From contig PKXI01000281.1 in assembly GCA_003133425.1 (NCBI GenBank), positions 1-7,958 on the forward strand: a stretch of 7,958 nucleotides of DNA. The letters are read 5' to 3'. This stretch comes from Acidobacteriaceae bacterium. Its GTDB lineage: Bacteria; Acidobacteriota; Terriglobia; Terriglobales; Acidobacteriaceae. Under the pieces are notes generated by a model that worked only from the letters and a program-made list of their open reading frames with translations, was not told the DNA's origin and did no database searches. The position numbers and the translations under genes were made by a program. How positions within the stretch are numbered: the stretch's first letter is position 1; each line of letters begins with the position of its first letter. Shown piece after piece: positions 1 to 5,762 of this stretch.

Positions 1-66
1 CGCCCGCGCCACGTCAAGCCCCGGCCCAAGATCGACATCTGCAAAGCCATCAGGATTATTAAGTGA
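1..66 (+). CDS. C-terminal end of a hypothetical protein (partial, cut by window start)
   Basis: Frame 1 is open from the first base to a TGA at 64-66 and encodes 21 residues with a basic tail ending in KAIRIIK. Third codon positions are almost all G or C except near the very end, as in the other genes of this window, and base composition turns AT-richer just after the stop. This is the best argument that it is the end of a real gene. The piece is too short for any family assignment. A minus-strand frame beginning at an ATG near 46 also has high GC3 and is the main alternative; it has no visible ribosome binding site. Confidence 0.4.
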   Translation, partial: RPRHVKPRPKIDICKAIRIIK

Positions 67-123
67 ACAGTATTACACTTAGCGTAGTGCCTTCGGTCTA
101 CACCAATTCCGAAAATGCTATAA

Positions 124-143
124 CTCCGCTAACTCATGCGGAG
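124..143 (-). terminator. Small hairpin downstream of the dlgD-like gene, possible weak terminator
   Basis: Arms CTCCGC (124-129) and GCGGAG (138-143) form a perfect 6-bp stem around an 8-base loop, 13 bases past the stop of the minus-strand oxidoreductase gene. Read on the minus strand, it is followed by a T-rich but interrupted stretch (TTATAGCATTTT). This is weaker than a classical intrinsic terminator. It lies between convergent gene ends, which is a sensible place for one. An 8-bp direct repeat TATAACTC (119-126 and 148-155) flanks it. Confidence 0.25.
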
Positions 144-156
144 CAGGTATAACTCG

Positions 157-1161
157 TCACATAGCCAGGATCTGCTCCCAGACCGCCGGCTCAACCGGCA
201 GCCCGAGCTTCTCGTTCTCGGCGCGTACGCGCAGCGTCTGCTCGCCGGGATAGCGCACTTTGCCGCCTTCTTTCGCGGGTTTCGAGACGTGCAGCGAAGC
301 CACAATCTCGTCGGCAATCTCCGCGGCACGCGGCGCGGGCCCGAATGCTGCAGGATTGATGGCCAGAAACATCTGCGAGATTCCGGCTTCAAACAGCGGA
401 TCGCGGGAAAGCTCATGCGTCGCCTTGCCCAGCGTCATCATGGCCGCGATCATGTCCAGCACCACGGAGAGCCCCGAGCCCTTCCAGTAACCCACCGGCA
501 GCGGCCGCCACGACTTCTCGATAGCTCCAGGATCGCGCGTCAGGTTGCCCGCCTCGTCGAAGCCACCATCCACCGGCAGCATCTCGCCCTTCTTGCGGTA
601 GCTTTCGAGCGTCCCATACGAAAACTGCGACATGGCCATATCCAGAACGACGTGCCCGGCCGCCCGCGGAACTGCAAAGACCAGAGGGTTGTTGCCGATT
701 ACCGGCTCCACTCCGCCCCACGGCGGCAGATTCGGCATCGTGTTTGTCCAGCAGATGCCGATCATGCCCGCCTCGGCCGCCTGCCATCCGTAGGTGCCAG
801 CGCGCATCCAGTGGTTGGTGTTGCCCAGCGCAACGCATCCAATTCCGTGTTCGCGGCTCAACCCGATCGCACGTTCCATCGCCGTGAGCGCGTTCAGATT
901 TCCCGGCCCTCGCAACCCGTCCCAACGCTCCAGCGCGCCGAACCCGGAAACGCGCCGCGCCTCCGCCTTCACGTCCACGCTGCCGTTTTGAATCGTGCGC
1001 ACAAAACGTGGAAACCGGTTGATCCCGTGCGTATACACGCCGTCGCGCGTGGTCTCCGCAAAAAGCCGCGCGCAAATCTGCGCCCGCTTTGCGGACATAC
1101 CAAGCTTGAGGAGGACGCCGGCCAGCGTCTCCTGCACTTCTCTAATTGGAATTCGATTCAT
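157..1161 (-). CDS. dlgD: 2,3-diketo-L-gulonate reductase-like, Ldh_2/MDH2 family oxidoreductase
   Basis: Predicted cytosolic NAD(P)H-dependent oxidoreductase of the malate/L-lactate dehydrogenase type 2 (Ldh_2) family. By eye it is closest to E. coli YiaK/DlgD, which reduces 2,3-diketo-L-gulonate to 3-keto-L-gulonate. From the ATG at 1161 it is 334 residues, against about 332 for YiaK. The match runs along the whole chain: YTHGINRFPRF at 43-53 with the likely catalytic His45, NHWMRAGTYGWQAAE at 116-130, IGICWTNT at 134-141, LPVDGGFDEAGNLT at 195-208 and GYWKGSGLSVVLDMIA at 224-239. A TTG 30 bases upstream would add ten residues absent from the family. The ATG has an AAAGG motif (1166-1170) four bases upstream and aligns with the YiaK start. 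It is the last gene of the minus-strand block, 76 bp after tsaE. No sugar-acid transporter, kinase or isomerase gene lies nearby, so the substrate could differ (ureidoglycolate, malate and sulfolactate enzymes share the fold). Family call is firm; substrate is inference. Confidence 0.88.
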   Translation of the reverse strand: MNRIPIREVQETLAGVLLKLGMSAKRAQICARLFAETTRDGVYTHGINRFPRFVRTIQNGSVDVKAEARRVSGFGALERWDGLRGPGNLNALTAMERAIGLSREHGIGCVALGNTNHWMRAGTYGWQAAEAGMIGICWTNTMPNLPPWGGVEPVIGNNPLVFAVPRAAGHVVLDMAMSQFSYGTLESYRKKGEMLPVDGGFDEAGNLTRDPGAIEKSWRPLPVGYWKGSGLSVVLDMIAAMMTLGKATHELSRDPLFEAGISQMFLAINPAAFGPAPRAAEIADEIVASLHVSKPAKEGGKVRYPGEQTLRVRAENEKLGLPVEPAVWEQILAM

Positions 1162-1194
1162 GGGACCTTTGATTGAATGAGGCAGGACCAATCA

Positions 1195-1214
1195 CTGCGC
1201 AGACACGTGCGCAG
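1195..1214. repeat. Perfect 7-bp inverted repeat in the tsaE-dlgD gap
   Basis: CTGCGCA (1195-1201) and TGCGCAG (1208-1214) are exact reverse complements separated by GACACG. The element sits in the 76-bp gap between the tsaE stop and the dlgD-like start, about 34 bases upstream of the dlgD ATG. No T-run follows on either strand, so it does not look like a finished terminator. It could be an operator for control of the dlgD-like gene or an mRNA stem that stabilises or separates the two cistrons. Confidence 0.35.
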
Positions 1215-1237
1215 CACGGCTGACTCCGCGAACTTCC

Positions 1238-1711
1238 TTATTCCTTCAGAGTCACGGTAATCTTCCGCGCGTCGCCGCCCGCCGAAGTAATCGCAATCTC
1301 ACCCGTAGCCCGTTTGCGAATACTCTTGAACTTGTCGCCCCACTCCACCAGCACCAGTGCATCCGGCGTCAGCAACTCGTCGAGGCCGAGCGTCTCCAGT
1401 TGACGCTCGCCTTCCAGGCGATACACGTCCAGGTGATAGAGCTTCACCGGCTTGCCGTTCTGGGTACCGTCGTACTCGTGCAGAAGGGTAAACGTCGGGC
1501 TGGTCACCTCATCCGCTTCAGCCGCGTCAAGGGCCTCGGCAATGCCTTTCACGAGCGTGGTCTTGCCCGTGCCCAGGTCGCCGCGCAGCAGCAGCAGTTG
1601 CGGCGGCTTCAGCAGGCGCGCCAGTTTGCGCCCCACCTCAATCGTGTCAGCGCCGCTCTGCGTCATGAACTCGTGAATTCTGCCTTCTGCAGGTACGACG
1701 ACGTTGCTCAT
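1238..1711 (-). CDS. tsaE: tRNA threonylcarbamoyladenosine biosynthesis ATPase TsaE (YjeE)
   Basis: P-loop ATPase that works with TsaB and TsaD in the cytosol to transfer the threonylcarbamoyl group onto A37 of ANN-decoding tRNAs (t6A). The protein is 157 residues, the normal size for the family. Walker A is GDLGTGKTT at 44-52. The family signatures SPTFTLLHEY (71-80), HLDVYRL (93-99) and LVEWGDK (121-127) follow in the usual order. The open frame reaches upstream to 1771, but the ATG at 1711 is the start: it has GAGGGG (1717-1722) five bases upstream and overlaps the nnr stop as ATGA. The extra 20 residues of the longer form (glycine-rich) lie wholly inside nnr and do not resemble TsaE. The ATGA overlap predicts translational coupling to nnr; the two genes are also neighbours in E. 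coli. The next gene downstream is the dlgD-like reductase. Confidence 0.95.
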   Translation of the reverse strand: MSNVVVPAEGRIHEFMTQSGADTIEVGRKLARLLKPPQLLLLRGDLGTGKTTLVKGIAEALDAAEADEVTSPTFTLLHEYDGTQNGKPVKLYHLDVYRLEGERQLETLGLDELLTPDALVLVEWGDKFKSIRKRATGEIAITSAGGDARKITVTLKE

Positions 1712-3429
1712 TCTGACCCCTCGGGTGAGGCCGCCGCCGGTAACCCATCCACTGGCAGCCCCTGTAACCAAACATATCCGTTTCCACCACCATTTTGAAA
1801 GTGCGAAGTCCCATTCCGAAAGGCCCGGGATAAAAATTGCAGGCTGTCGGTGGCCAGCAGCGTGTGCTCATCGGACTCGCGGACAGCCATGTCCGCGGCC
1901 AGCCCATGCAGATAAACCGCTGCCTCAACGGCCTGCGCCACATCACCCGGATACTGCGCCAGCAGCCCCGCAATCAGCCCCGTCAACAGGTCGCCGCTGC
2001 CACCCTTGGCCATCGCTGGATTGCCCGTCGTATTCACAGCGACCTCTCCATTTGGATGCGCAATCAGCGTCCGCGCCCCTTTCAGCACCAATGTCACGCC
2101 CAGCCGCTCGGCAAACGCACGCGCCGTCTCCAGCCGCCTGGCCTGTACCTCCGCCACCGTCAGCCCAGTCAGTCGCGCCATCTCGCCGGGATGCGGCGTC
2201 AATACCAGCGTCCGCCCCTTGGCCAGCTTGGCCAGCAACACCGGCTTCGCCGCCAGAATATTCAAGGCGTCCGCGTCAATCACCGCCGGAATCTTCGTCG
2301 CCGCCAGCAATCCGGTCGTAAACTTCACGGTCTCCGGCGACTGCCCCAGTCCCGGCCCGATCGCCAGCACTGTTTTGCCCGCCATCAACGCCTCAACCCG
2401 GTCCGGCGCAAGATTCACGTCGGAGATGGAGCCCGCTGCGTTTGCTTCCAGCGGCCACGTCATCAGCTCCGGCGCAATCGCGGACACTACCGCCAGCGCC
2501 GGAGCCGGAACCGCAGCCGTCACCAGCCCAGCCCCGACGCGCAACGCCCCCAGTGCAGTCATTGATGGCGCGCCGGCCTTGCCGCCGGCCGAACCAAAAG
2601 TTCCGCCGACAACGAGCACGTGGCCGAACAGGCCTTTGTTTGCCGAGGCCGGACGAGCGGTCTGCACCAGCGCCATGGACGACCCCGCCCAGCTCAGCTT
2701 CAGCGCGGAAACAATTGCAGCCTCCGGTGAGCCAATCGGAGCCACCACCATCGGCTGGTCCCACGCCCTGGTCAACTGGCCAAACACATGCGCCGGCTTG
2801 GGCGCAGTAAATGTAATCACGGCATCCGCTGGTAAAACCGGGGTCCCCGCGGACGGGCTTTTGTCCGCGGGGTGGAACACGGGCGCGTCCACCATGGCGC
2901 TGGTAGCATCGGCTGCCCAGCCGGAAGGCAAGTCAATCGCAAGAACTGGAGCTGTGCTGCTCTTCATCCACTTCAGCGCCGTCAGCGCCAGCCCCTTCAG
3001 CGGCGGCTTGAACCCAGTCCCCACCACTGCATCCACAATCAGATCGGTATCGAGAACCCCCTTGAGCCGCGCCAAATCCTCCGCCGCCTTCACAACGTGA
3101 ATCTGCCCGCGCGGCGGCCCCTGCGGATGATTGCTCAGTTCCAGCCAGGCCTCCAGCGCGTCGCCCTTCAAGCCTTCGGGCTCGCCCAGCAGCAGTGTCG
3201 TCACCGCAAGCCCGGCATCGGCCAGCAGCCACGCGACCATCATTCCATCGCCGCCGTTGTTGCCCCGGCCGCACAGCACCGTCACGCGGCGCGCCTGGGG
3301 GAACTGCTTCCGCGCAAATGCTGCAGCGGCAGCAGCAGCAGCGCGCATCAAATCGAGCGACGCCACTCCGTACCGCTCTGTCGTTGCGCGGTCACAGGCC
3401 TGCATCTCGGCTGCGGATAGAACTTGCAT
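1708..3429 (-). CDS. nnr: Bifunctional NAD(P)H-hydrate epimerase / ADP-dependent dehydratase
   Basis: Cytosolic metabolite-repair enzyme of 573 residues. The N-terminal YjeF_N half interconverts R- and S-NAD(P)HX, and the C-terminal carbohydrate-kinase-like half uses ADP to dehydrate S-NAD(P)HX back to NAD(P)H. Epimerase motifs: NNGGDG at 57-62, DAVVGTGF at 133-140 and DLPSG at 166-170. Dehydratase motifs from about 268: GHVLVVGGTFGSAGG, GPGLG (358-362), DADALN (385-390), TPHPGE (411-416), and NTTGNPAMAKGGSGD (466-480) with the catalytic-type Asp480. The start at 3429 keeps the usual N-terminal helix; GAGG is only two bases upstream, an unusually short spacing. Three oddities stand out. Eight alanines occur at 30-37, where relatives have a Glu/Gly-containing helix. 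A short insertion at about 184-197 is encoded by a perfect palindrome. A 36-residue tail after about 537, rich in Gly/Asn/Pro, lies beyond the usual C-terminal helix. The gene ends in an ATGA overlap with tsaE. The full motif set argues that both activities are intact. Confidence 0.95.
   Translation of the reverse strand: MQVLSAAEMQACDRATTERYGVASLDLMRAAAAAAAAFARKQFPQARRVTVLCGRGNNGGDGMMVAWLLADAGLAVTTLLLGEPEGLKGDALEAWLELSNHPQGPPRGQIHVVKAAEDLARLKGVLDTDLIVDAVVGTGFKPPLKGLALTALKWMKSSTAPVLAIDLPSGWAADATSAMVDAPVFHPADKSPSAGTPVLPADAVITFTAPKPAHVFGQLTRAWDQPMVVAPIGSPEAAIVSALKLSWAGSSMALVQTARPASANKGLFGHVLVVGGTFGSAGGKAGAPSMTALGALRVGAGLVTAAVPAPALAVVSAIAPELMTWPLEANAAGSISDVNLAPDRVEALMAGKTVLAIGPGLGQSPETVKFTTGLLAATKIPAVIDADALNILAAKPVLLAKLAKGRTLVLTPHPGEMARLTGLTVAEVQARRLETARAFAERLGVTLVLKGARTLIAHPNGEVAVNTTGNPAMAKGGSGDLLTGLIAGLLAQYPGDVAQAVEAAVYLHGLAADMAVRESDEHTLLATDSLQFLSRAFRNGTSHFQNGGGNGYVWLQGLPVDGLPAAASPEGSE
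1717..1722 (-). promoter_or_regulatory. Shine-Dalgarno site fixing the tsaE start
   Basis: GAGGGG on the minus strand lies five bases before the ATG at 1711, inside the last codons of nnr. It supports the 157-residue start of TsaE over the longer open frame and fits reinitiation or coupling at the ATGA overlap. Confidence 0.6.
2845..2872. repeat. 28-bp perfect palindromic element embedded in nnr
   Basis: Arms CCCCGCGGAC (2845-2854) and GTCCGCGGGG (2863-2872) are exact reverse complements around the loop GGGCTTTT. It lies in frame inside nnr and encodes residues 186-195 (HPADKSPSAG). The resulting loop falls between the DLPSG region and the VLPADAVITF strand of the epimerase domain, where the E. 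coli protein as I recall it has no such segment. The shape (GC-rich arms, short T-rich loop) is that of a dispersed REP-type or inserted palindromic element. No second full copy occurs in this window, so dispersal is inference. Confidence 0.5.
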
Positions 3430-3485
3430 CGCCTCAATATTAGCGGATGCAGCAACCTGGTTTTTCGGAATGTGAAGTAATTGCT

Positions 3486-4817
3486 TCAGCGGCCCATCGC
3501 AGTTTCAATCAGCAGCCACACATTCAGCCCGGCGATCAGAGCCGCCACAAACCACGCCAGCCCTTGCAGCCAGCGCCCGTTCACAAATTCGCCCATGCGG
3601 CGGCGGCTTCCGGTAAACATCACCAGCGGCACCACCGCAAAACTTAACTGCAGTGACAGAATCACCTGGCTCAGGATCAGCAGTTTCTCCGTCCCCTGTT
3701 CGCCGTTAATGGCGACGACGATGATGGTGGGGATAATCGCCAGCGTTCTGGTAATCAAACGCCGCATCCACGGCGACACCTTCAGGTGGATGAATCCCTC
3801 CATCACCACCTGCCCGGCCAGCGTACCGGTAATCGAGGAGTTCTGCCCGCTTGCCAGCAGCGCCACGGCAAAAAGCGTGCTTGCGCTCGCCGCGCCCAGC
3901 AGCGGGCTCAGCAGCTTGTAAGCGTCCTGAATGGCCGCAACCTCAAAGTGCCCGCTGCGAAAAAACACCGCCGCCGCAACAATCAGAATTGCCGCATTCA
4001 CAAACAGCGCCACTGTCAGCGCCAGCCCCGAGTCCAGGTTGGCCATGAAGATGGCTTCGCGCTTGCCCTCCGGCGTCCGCTTGTACTTCCGACTCTGCAC
4101 AATCGAGGAGTGCAGATAAAGATTGTGCGGCATCACCGTCGCGCCCAGCATTCCAATCGCGATGTACAGCATGTCGGGGTTGGTGACGATCGAGGCCGAG
4201 GGAATGAACAGAAAGTGCAGCACCGGCCAGTAATCCGGGCGCGACAGAAACATCTGCACGCCGAACATCGCAATGATGGTCCCGATCAGCGCGATCACCA
4301 GCGCCTCAACATAACGGAACCCCCAGCGCTGCAAGAGCAGAATCAGCAGCACATCCAGCCCGGTGATCAGCACGCCGTAAAGCAGCGGAATATGAAACAG
4401 CAGGTTCAGCGCAATCGCCGAGCCGATCACTTCCGCCAGGTCGCAGGCCGCAATCGCAATCTCCGCGCCCAACCAGAGCACAAAGCTCACCCTGCGCCCA
4501 AAGGCCTCGTGGCAAAGCTGCGCCAGGTCCCGATCCGTGGCCACGCCCAGTTTCAGGCTGAGGCTCTGCAACAGAACAGCGATCAGGTTCGACGCCATGA
4601 TGACAAACAGCAGCGTGTACCCGAAGCGCGAGCCGCCCGCGATGTCGGTGGCCCAGTTGCCTGGGTCCATGTACCCCACAGAGATCAGAAATCCCGGCCC
4701 CAGAAATCCCAGCAACCGCCGCCAGAAAATCGGCGAGCGAGAGATGCGCACGCTCGCATGCACCTCCGGCAAAGAGGGCTCAACGGGCTCGGCGAGGATT
4801 CTAGATTCTGCGGACAT
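3486..4817 (-). CDS. mntH: Nramp-family divalent metal (Mn2+/Fe2+) : H+ symporter
   Basis: Inner-membrane proton-coupled importer of Mn(II) and Fe(II), 443 residues from the ATG at 4817 and built almost wholly of hydrophobic helices as in LeuT-fold Nramps. Helix 1 carries the unwound metal-site motif DPGNWATD (Asp51, Asn54). Helix 6 carries VMPHNLYLHSS with Met229 and His231. The Asp/Asn/Met ligand set, with the soft Met retained, indicates transition metal rather than Mg2+ transport. The conserved loop GQNSSITGTLAGQ is at 324-336. The start is uncertain: the frame opens at a TTG at 4850, giving 11 more residues, and neither start has a good ribosome site. A GAGGAG motif at 4842-4847 is 24 bases before the ATG, too far to be ideal. 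The gene lies directly downstream of a DtxR/MntR-type regulator, which points to metal-dependent repression, and 56 bp upstream of nnr. No terminator is evident after it. Confidence 0.93.
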   Translation of the reverse strand: MSAESRILAEPVEPSLPEVHASVRISRSPIFWRRLLGFLGPGFLISVGYMDPGNWATDIAGGSRFGYTLLFVIMASNLIAVLLQSLSLKLGVATDRDLAQLCHEAFGRRVSFVLWLGAEIAIAACDLAEVIGSAIALNLLFHIPLLYGVLITGLDVLLILLLQRWGFRYVEALVIALIGTIIAMFGVQMFLSRPDYWPVLHFLFIPSASIVTNPDMLYIAIGMLGATVMPHNLYLHSSIVQSRKYKRTPEGKREAIFMANLDSGLALTVALFVNAAILIVAAAVFFRSGHFEVAAIQDAYKLLSPLLGAASASTLFAVALLASGQNSSITGTLAGQVVMEGFIHLKVSPWMRRLITRTLAIIPTIIVVAINGEQGTEKLLILSQVILSLQLSFAVVPLVMFTGSRRRMGEFVNGRWLQGLAWFVAALIAGLNVWLLIETAMGR

Positions 4818-4873
4818 GGGTGAAGTGGAAGAGCCGGCAGAGCTCCTCAACCCAAGTATGCCACGACTTGTTA

Positions 4874-4909
4874 ATTATGGTTAATAAATTTTCTTATATT
4901 TAATTACAA
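4874..4909 (-). promoter_or_regulatory. AT-rich candidate promoter/operator for the Nramp gene
   Basis: The gap between regulator and transporter is strikingly AT-rich in a GC-rich region. On the minus strand, TTGTAA (4909-4904) and TATTAA (4886-4881) are separated by 17 bases, each matching four of six positions of the sigma-70 boxes; CATAAT (4879-4874) is an alternative -10. Read on the plus strand, GTTAAT occurs twice ten bases apart (4870-4875 and 4880-4885), about one helical turn, and could be half-sites for the adjacent metalloregulator. AT-richness alone yields such matches by chance, so the exact boxes are tentative. Confidence 0.35.
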
Positions 4910-5575
4910 TCAATTTTCCGGCCGCAGCCATACCGCTTCTGCCGCCGGTCTCCCCAGGATGCAGTTCCCTGTAGATAGCTCAATTAAAACGGTTTGGTCA
5001 TAATTCTGACTCATGACTTTCAGGTTCTTGCCCGGCCCGACTCCCGCCTGATGAAGAAACAGCAGCAGCTTGGGATCGCGCTCCTGCAGGCTGCTCACGG
5101 TGTAGCGTTTGCCCTCCGCCGCCTCTGAAAGCGGCACCTCACCCCGCCGTTTTCGCTCTATGGGGTTCTCCGGAAGCACCGCATTTCCGTGCGGGCAGGC
5201 CCCACCCTCGCCCAGTTTTTCTCTGAGCTTGGTCTCGAAGGCCGGCGAAACCGCATGCTCCAGCCGCTCCGCCTCTTCGTGAATTTCGTGCCACTCCATC
5301 CCGAAAATCTCGCTCAGCATACGCTCGATGAGATGATGCCTCAGCGCGGTGCGATAAGCTGTCTCCCGCCCTGTTGCGGTGAGACGCACAATGCCGTCTT
5401 CGCCCACTTCAACAAACCCGTCCCGCTTGAGCCGCTTCAGCGCCATGGTGACCGCCGGCGCCGACACTTCAAGCCAGTGCGCCAGCATGGCCGGAATGAC
5501 CTGATGCCCCTCGGCCTCGGCCTCAAGAATGGCCTTCAGGTAGTTCTCTTTCGAGACGTAGATGGAATCTTTCAT
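4910..5575 (-). CDS. mntR: DtxR/MntR-family metal-dependent transcriptional repressor (long, SH3-containing form)
   Basis: Cytosolic metal-sensing repressor of 221 residues. The N-terminal winged helix (about 1-70) includes ISxxxVSAPAVTMALKRLKRDGFVEV-type helix-turn-helix features, with the recognition helix near 39-52. The dimerisation and metal domain follows (about 72-140), with RHHLIERML (79-87), HEEAERLEH (99-107) and CPHGN (127-131). A C-terminal FeoA/SH3-like domain (about 150-218) marks the long DtxR/IdeR/SirR form. Ligands by eye alignment with DtxR: His80, Glu84, His99, Glu103, Glu106 and His107. Glu103 replaces DtxR Cys102, as in B. subtilis MntR. However, MntR Asp8 and Glu11 correspond to Asn11 and Lys14 here, so one metal site differs. 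The ATG at 5575 has GGAG (5583-5586) seven bases upstream. The adjacent same-strand Nramp gene is the likely target and suggests Mn rather than Fe sensing; the metal specificity is inference. Confidence 0.88.
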   Translation of the reverse strand: MKDSIYVSKENYLKAILEAEAEGHQVIPAMLAHWLEVSAPAVTMALKRLKRDGFVEVGEDGIVRLTATGRETAYRTALRHHLIERMLSEIFGMEWHEIHEEAERLEHAVSPAFETKLREKLGEGGACPHGNAVLPENPIERKRRGEVPLSEAAEGKRYTVSSLQERDPKLLLFLHQAGVGPGKNLKVMSQNYDQTVLIELSTGNCILGRPAAEAVWLRPEN

Positions 5576-5676
5576 GGCTGTGCTCCATCCACTCTAAATT
5601 GTTTTCTACGCTTTGGACGCCGCACCCGCGCCACAATCTATCGCCGCCGCCGGCAAATGCGTCAACGGGCGCTTCG

Positions 5677-5714
5677 TTGCGCACCTCCAACTCCGGCTGT
5701 AACAATTCAGTTAC
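5677..5714 (+). promoter_or_regulatory. Candidate extended -10 promoter with inverted repeat upstream of the kinase gene
   Basis: TTGCGC (5677-5682) lies 18 bases before AACAAT (5701-5706), and TG precedes the -10 in extended -10 spacing (TGTAACAAT, 5698-5706). A perfect inverted repeat GTAAC-AATTCA-GTTAC (5699-5714) overlaps the -10 and the predicted start point, which is a good place for an operator. TTGCGCA also recurs at 5718-5724. A start near 5713 would leave a leader of about 50 bases before the ATG at 5763. No promoter as convincing is visible for the divergent regulator gene. Confidence 0.35.
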
Positions 5715-5762
5715 CGATTGCGCATCAGACGCAAACTCCCTCGATCGAAGCTGTGCGATGAA

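Noticed and set aside
76..104. Hairpin with a C(TTC)G-type loop near GTAGTGCCTTCGGTCTAC
   Set aside because: The stem needs a bulge and a G-U pair and has no adjacent T-tract, so it is not convincing as an RNA element or terminator.
136..1176. Plus-strand open frame of 346 codons opposite the dlgD-like gene
   Set aside because: Arg/His-rich translation without family resemblance, while the minus strand matches the Ldh_2 family throughout.
1712..1771. A 20-residue N-terminal extension of TsaE from the start at 1771
   Set aside because: It lies wholly inside nnr, looks like a glycine-rich out-of-frame reading, and the ATG at 1711 has a good ribosome site and ATGA overlap.
2006..3100. Long plus-strand open frame of 364 codons opposite nnr
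   Set aside because: Antisense shadow of a GC-rich gene whose motifs are clear on the minus strand; the translation is Ser/Ala/Pro-rich with no recognisable domain.
3473..3488. TGAAG-taattg-CTTCA inverted repeat at the mntH stop as a terminator
   Set aside because: Only a 5-bp stem with A/T pairs and no T-run downstream on the minus strand.
3786..4823. Plus-strand open frame of 345 codons opposite mntH
   Set aside because: Translation is His/Gln/Arg-rich, as expected for the complement of a hydrophobic membrane protein; no motif or ribosome site.
4818..4909. Mn-responsive (yybP-ykoY type) riboswitch before mntH
   Set aside because: The gap is short, very AT-rich and shows no extended paired structure; there is no room for the aptamer.
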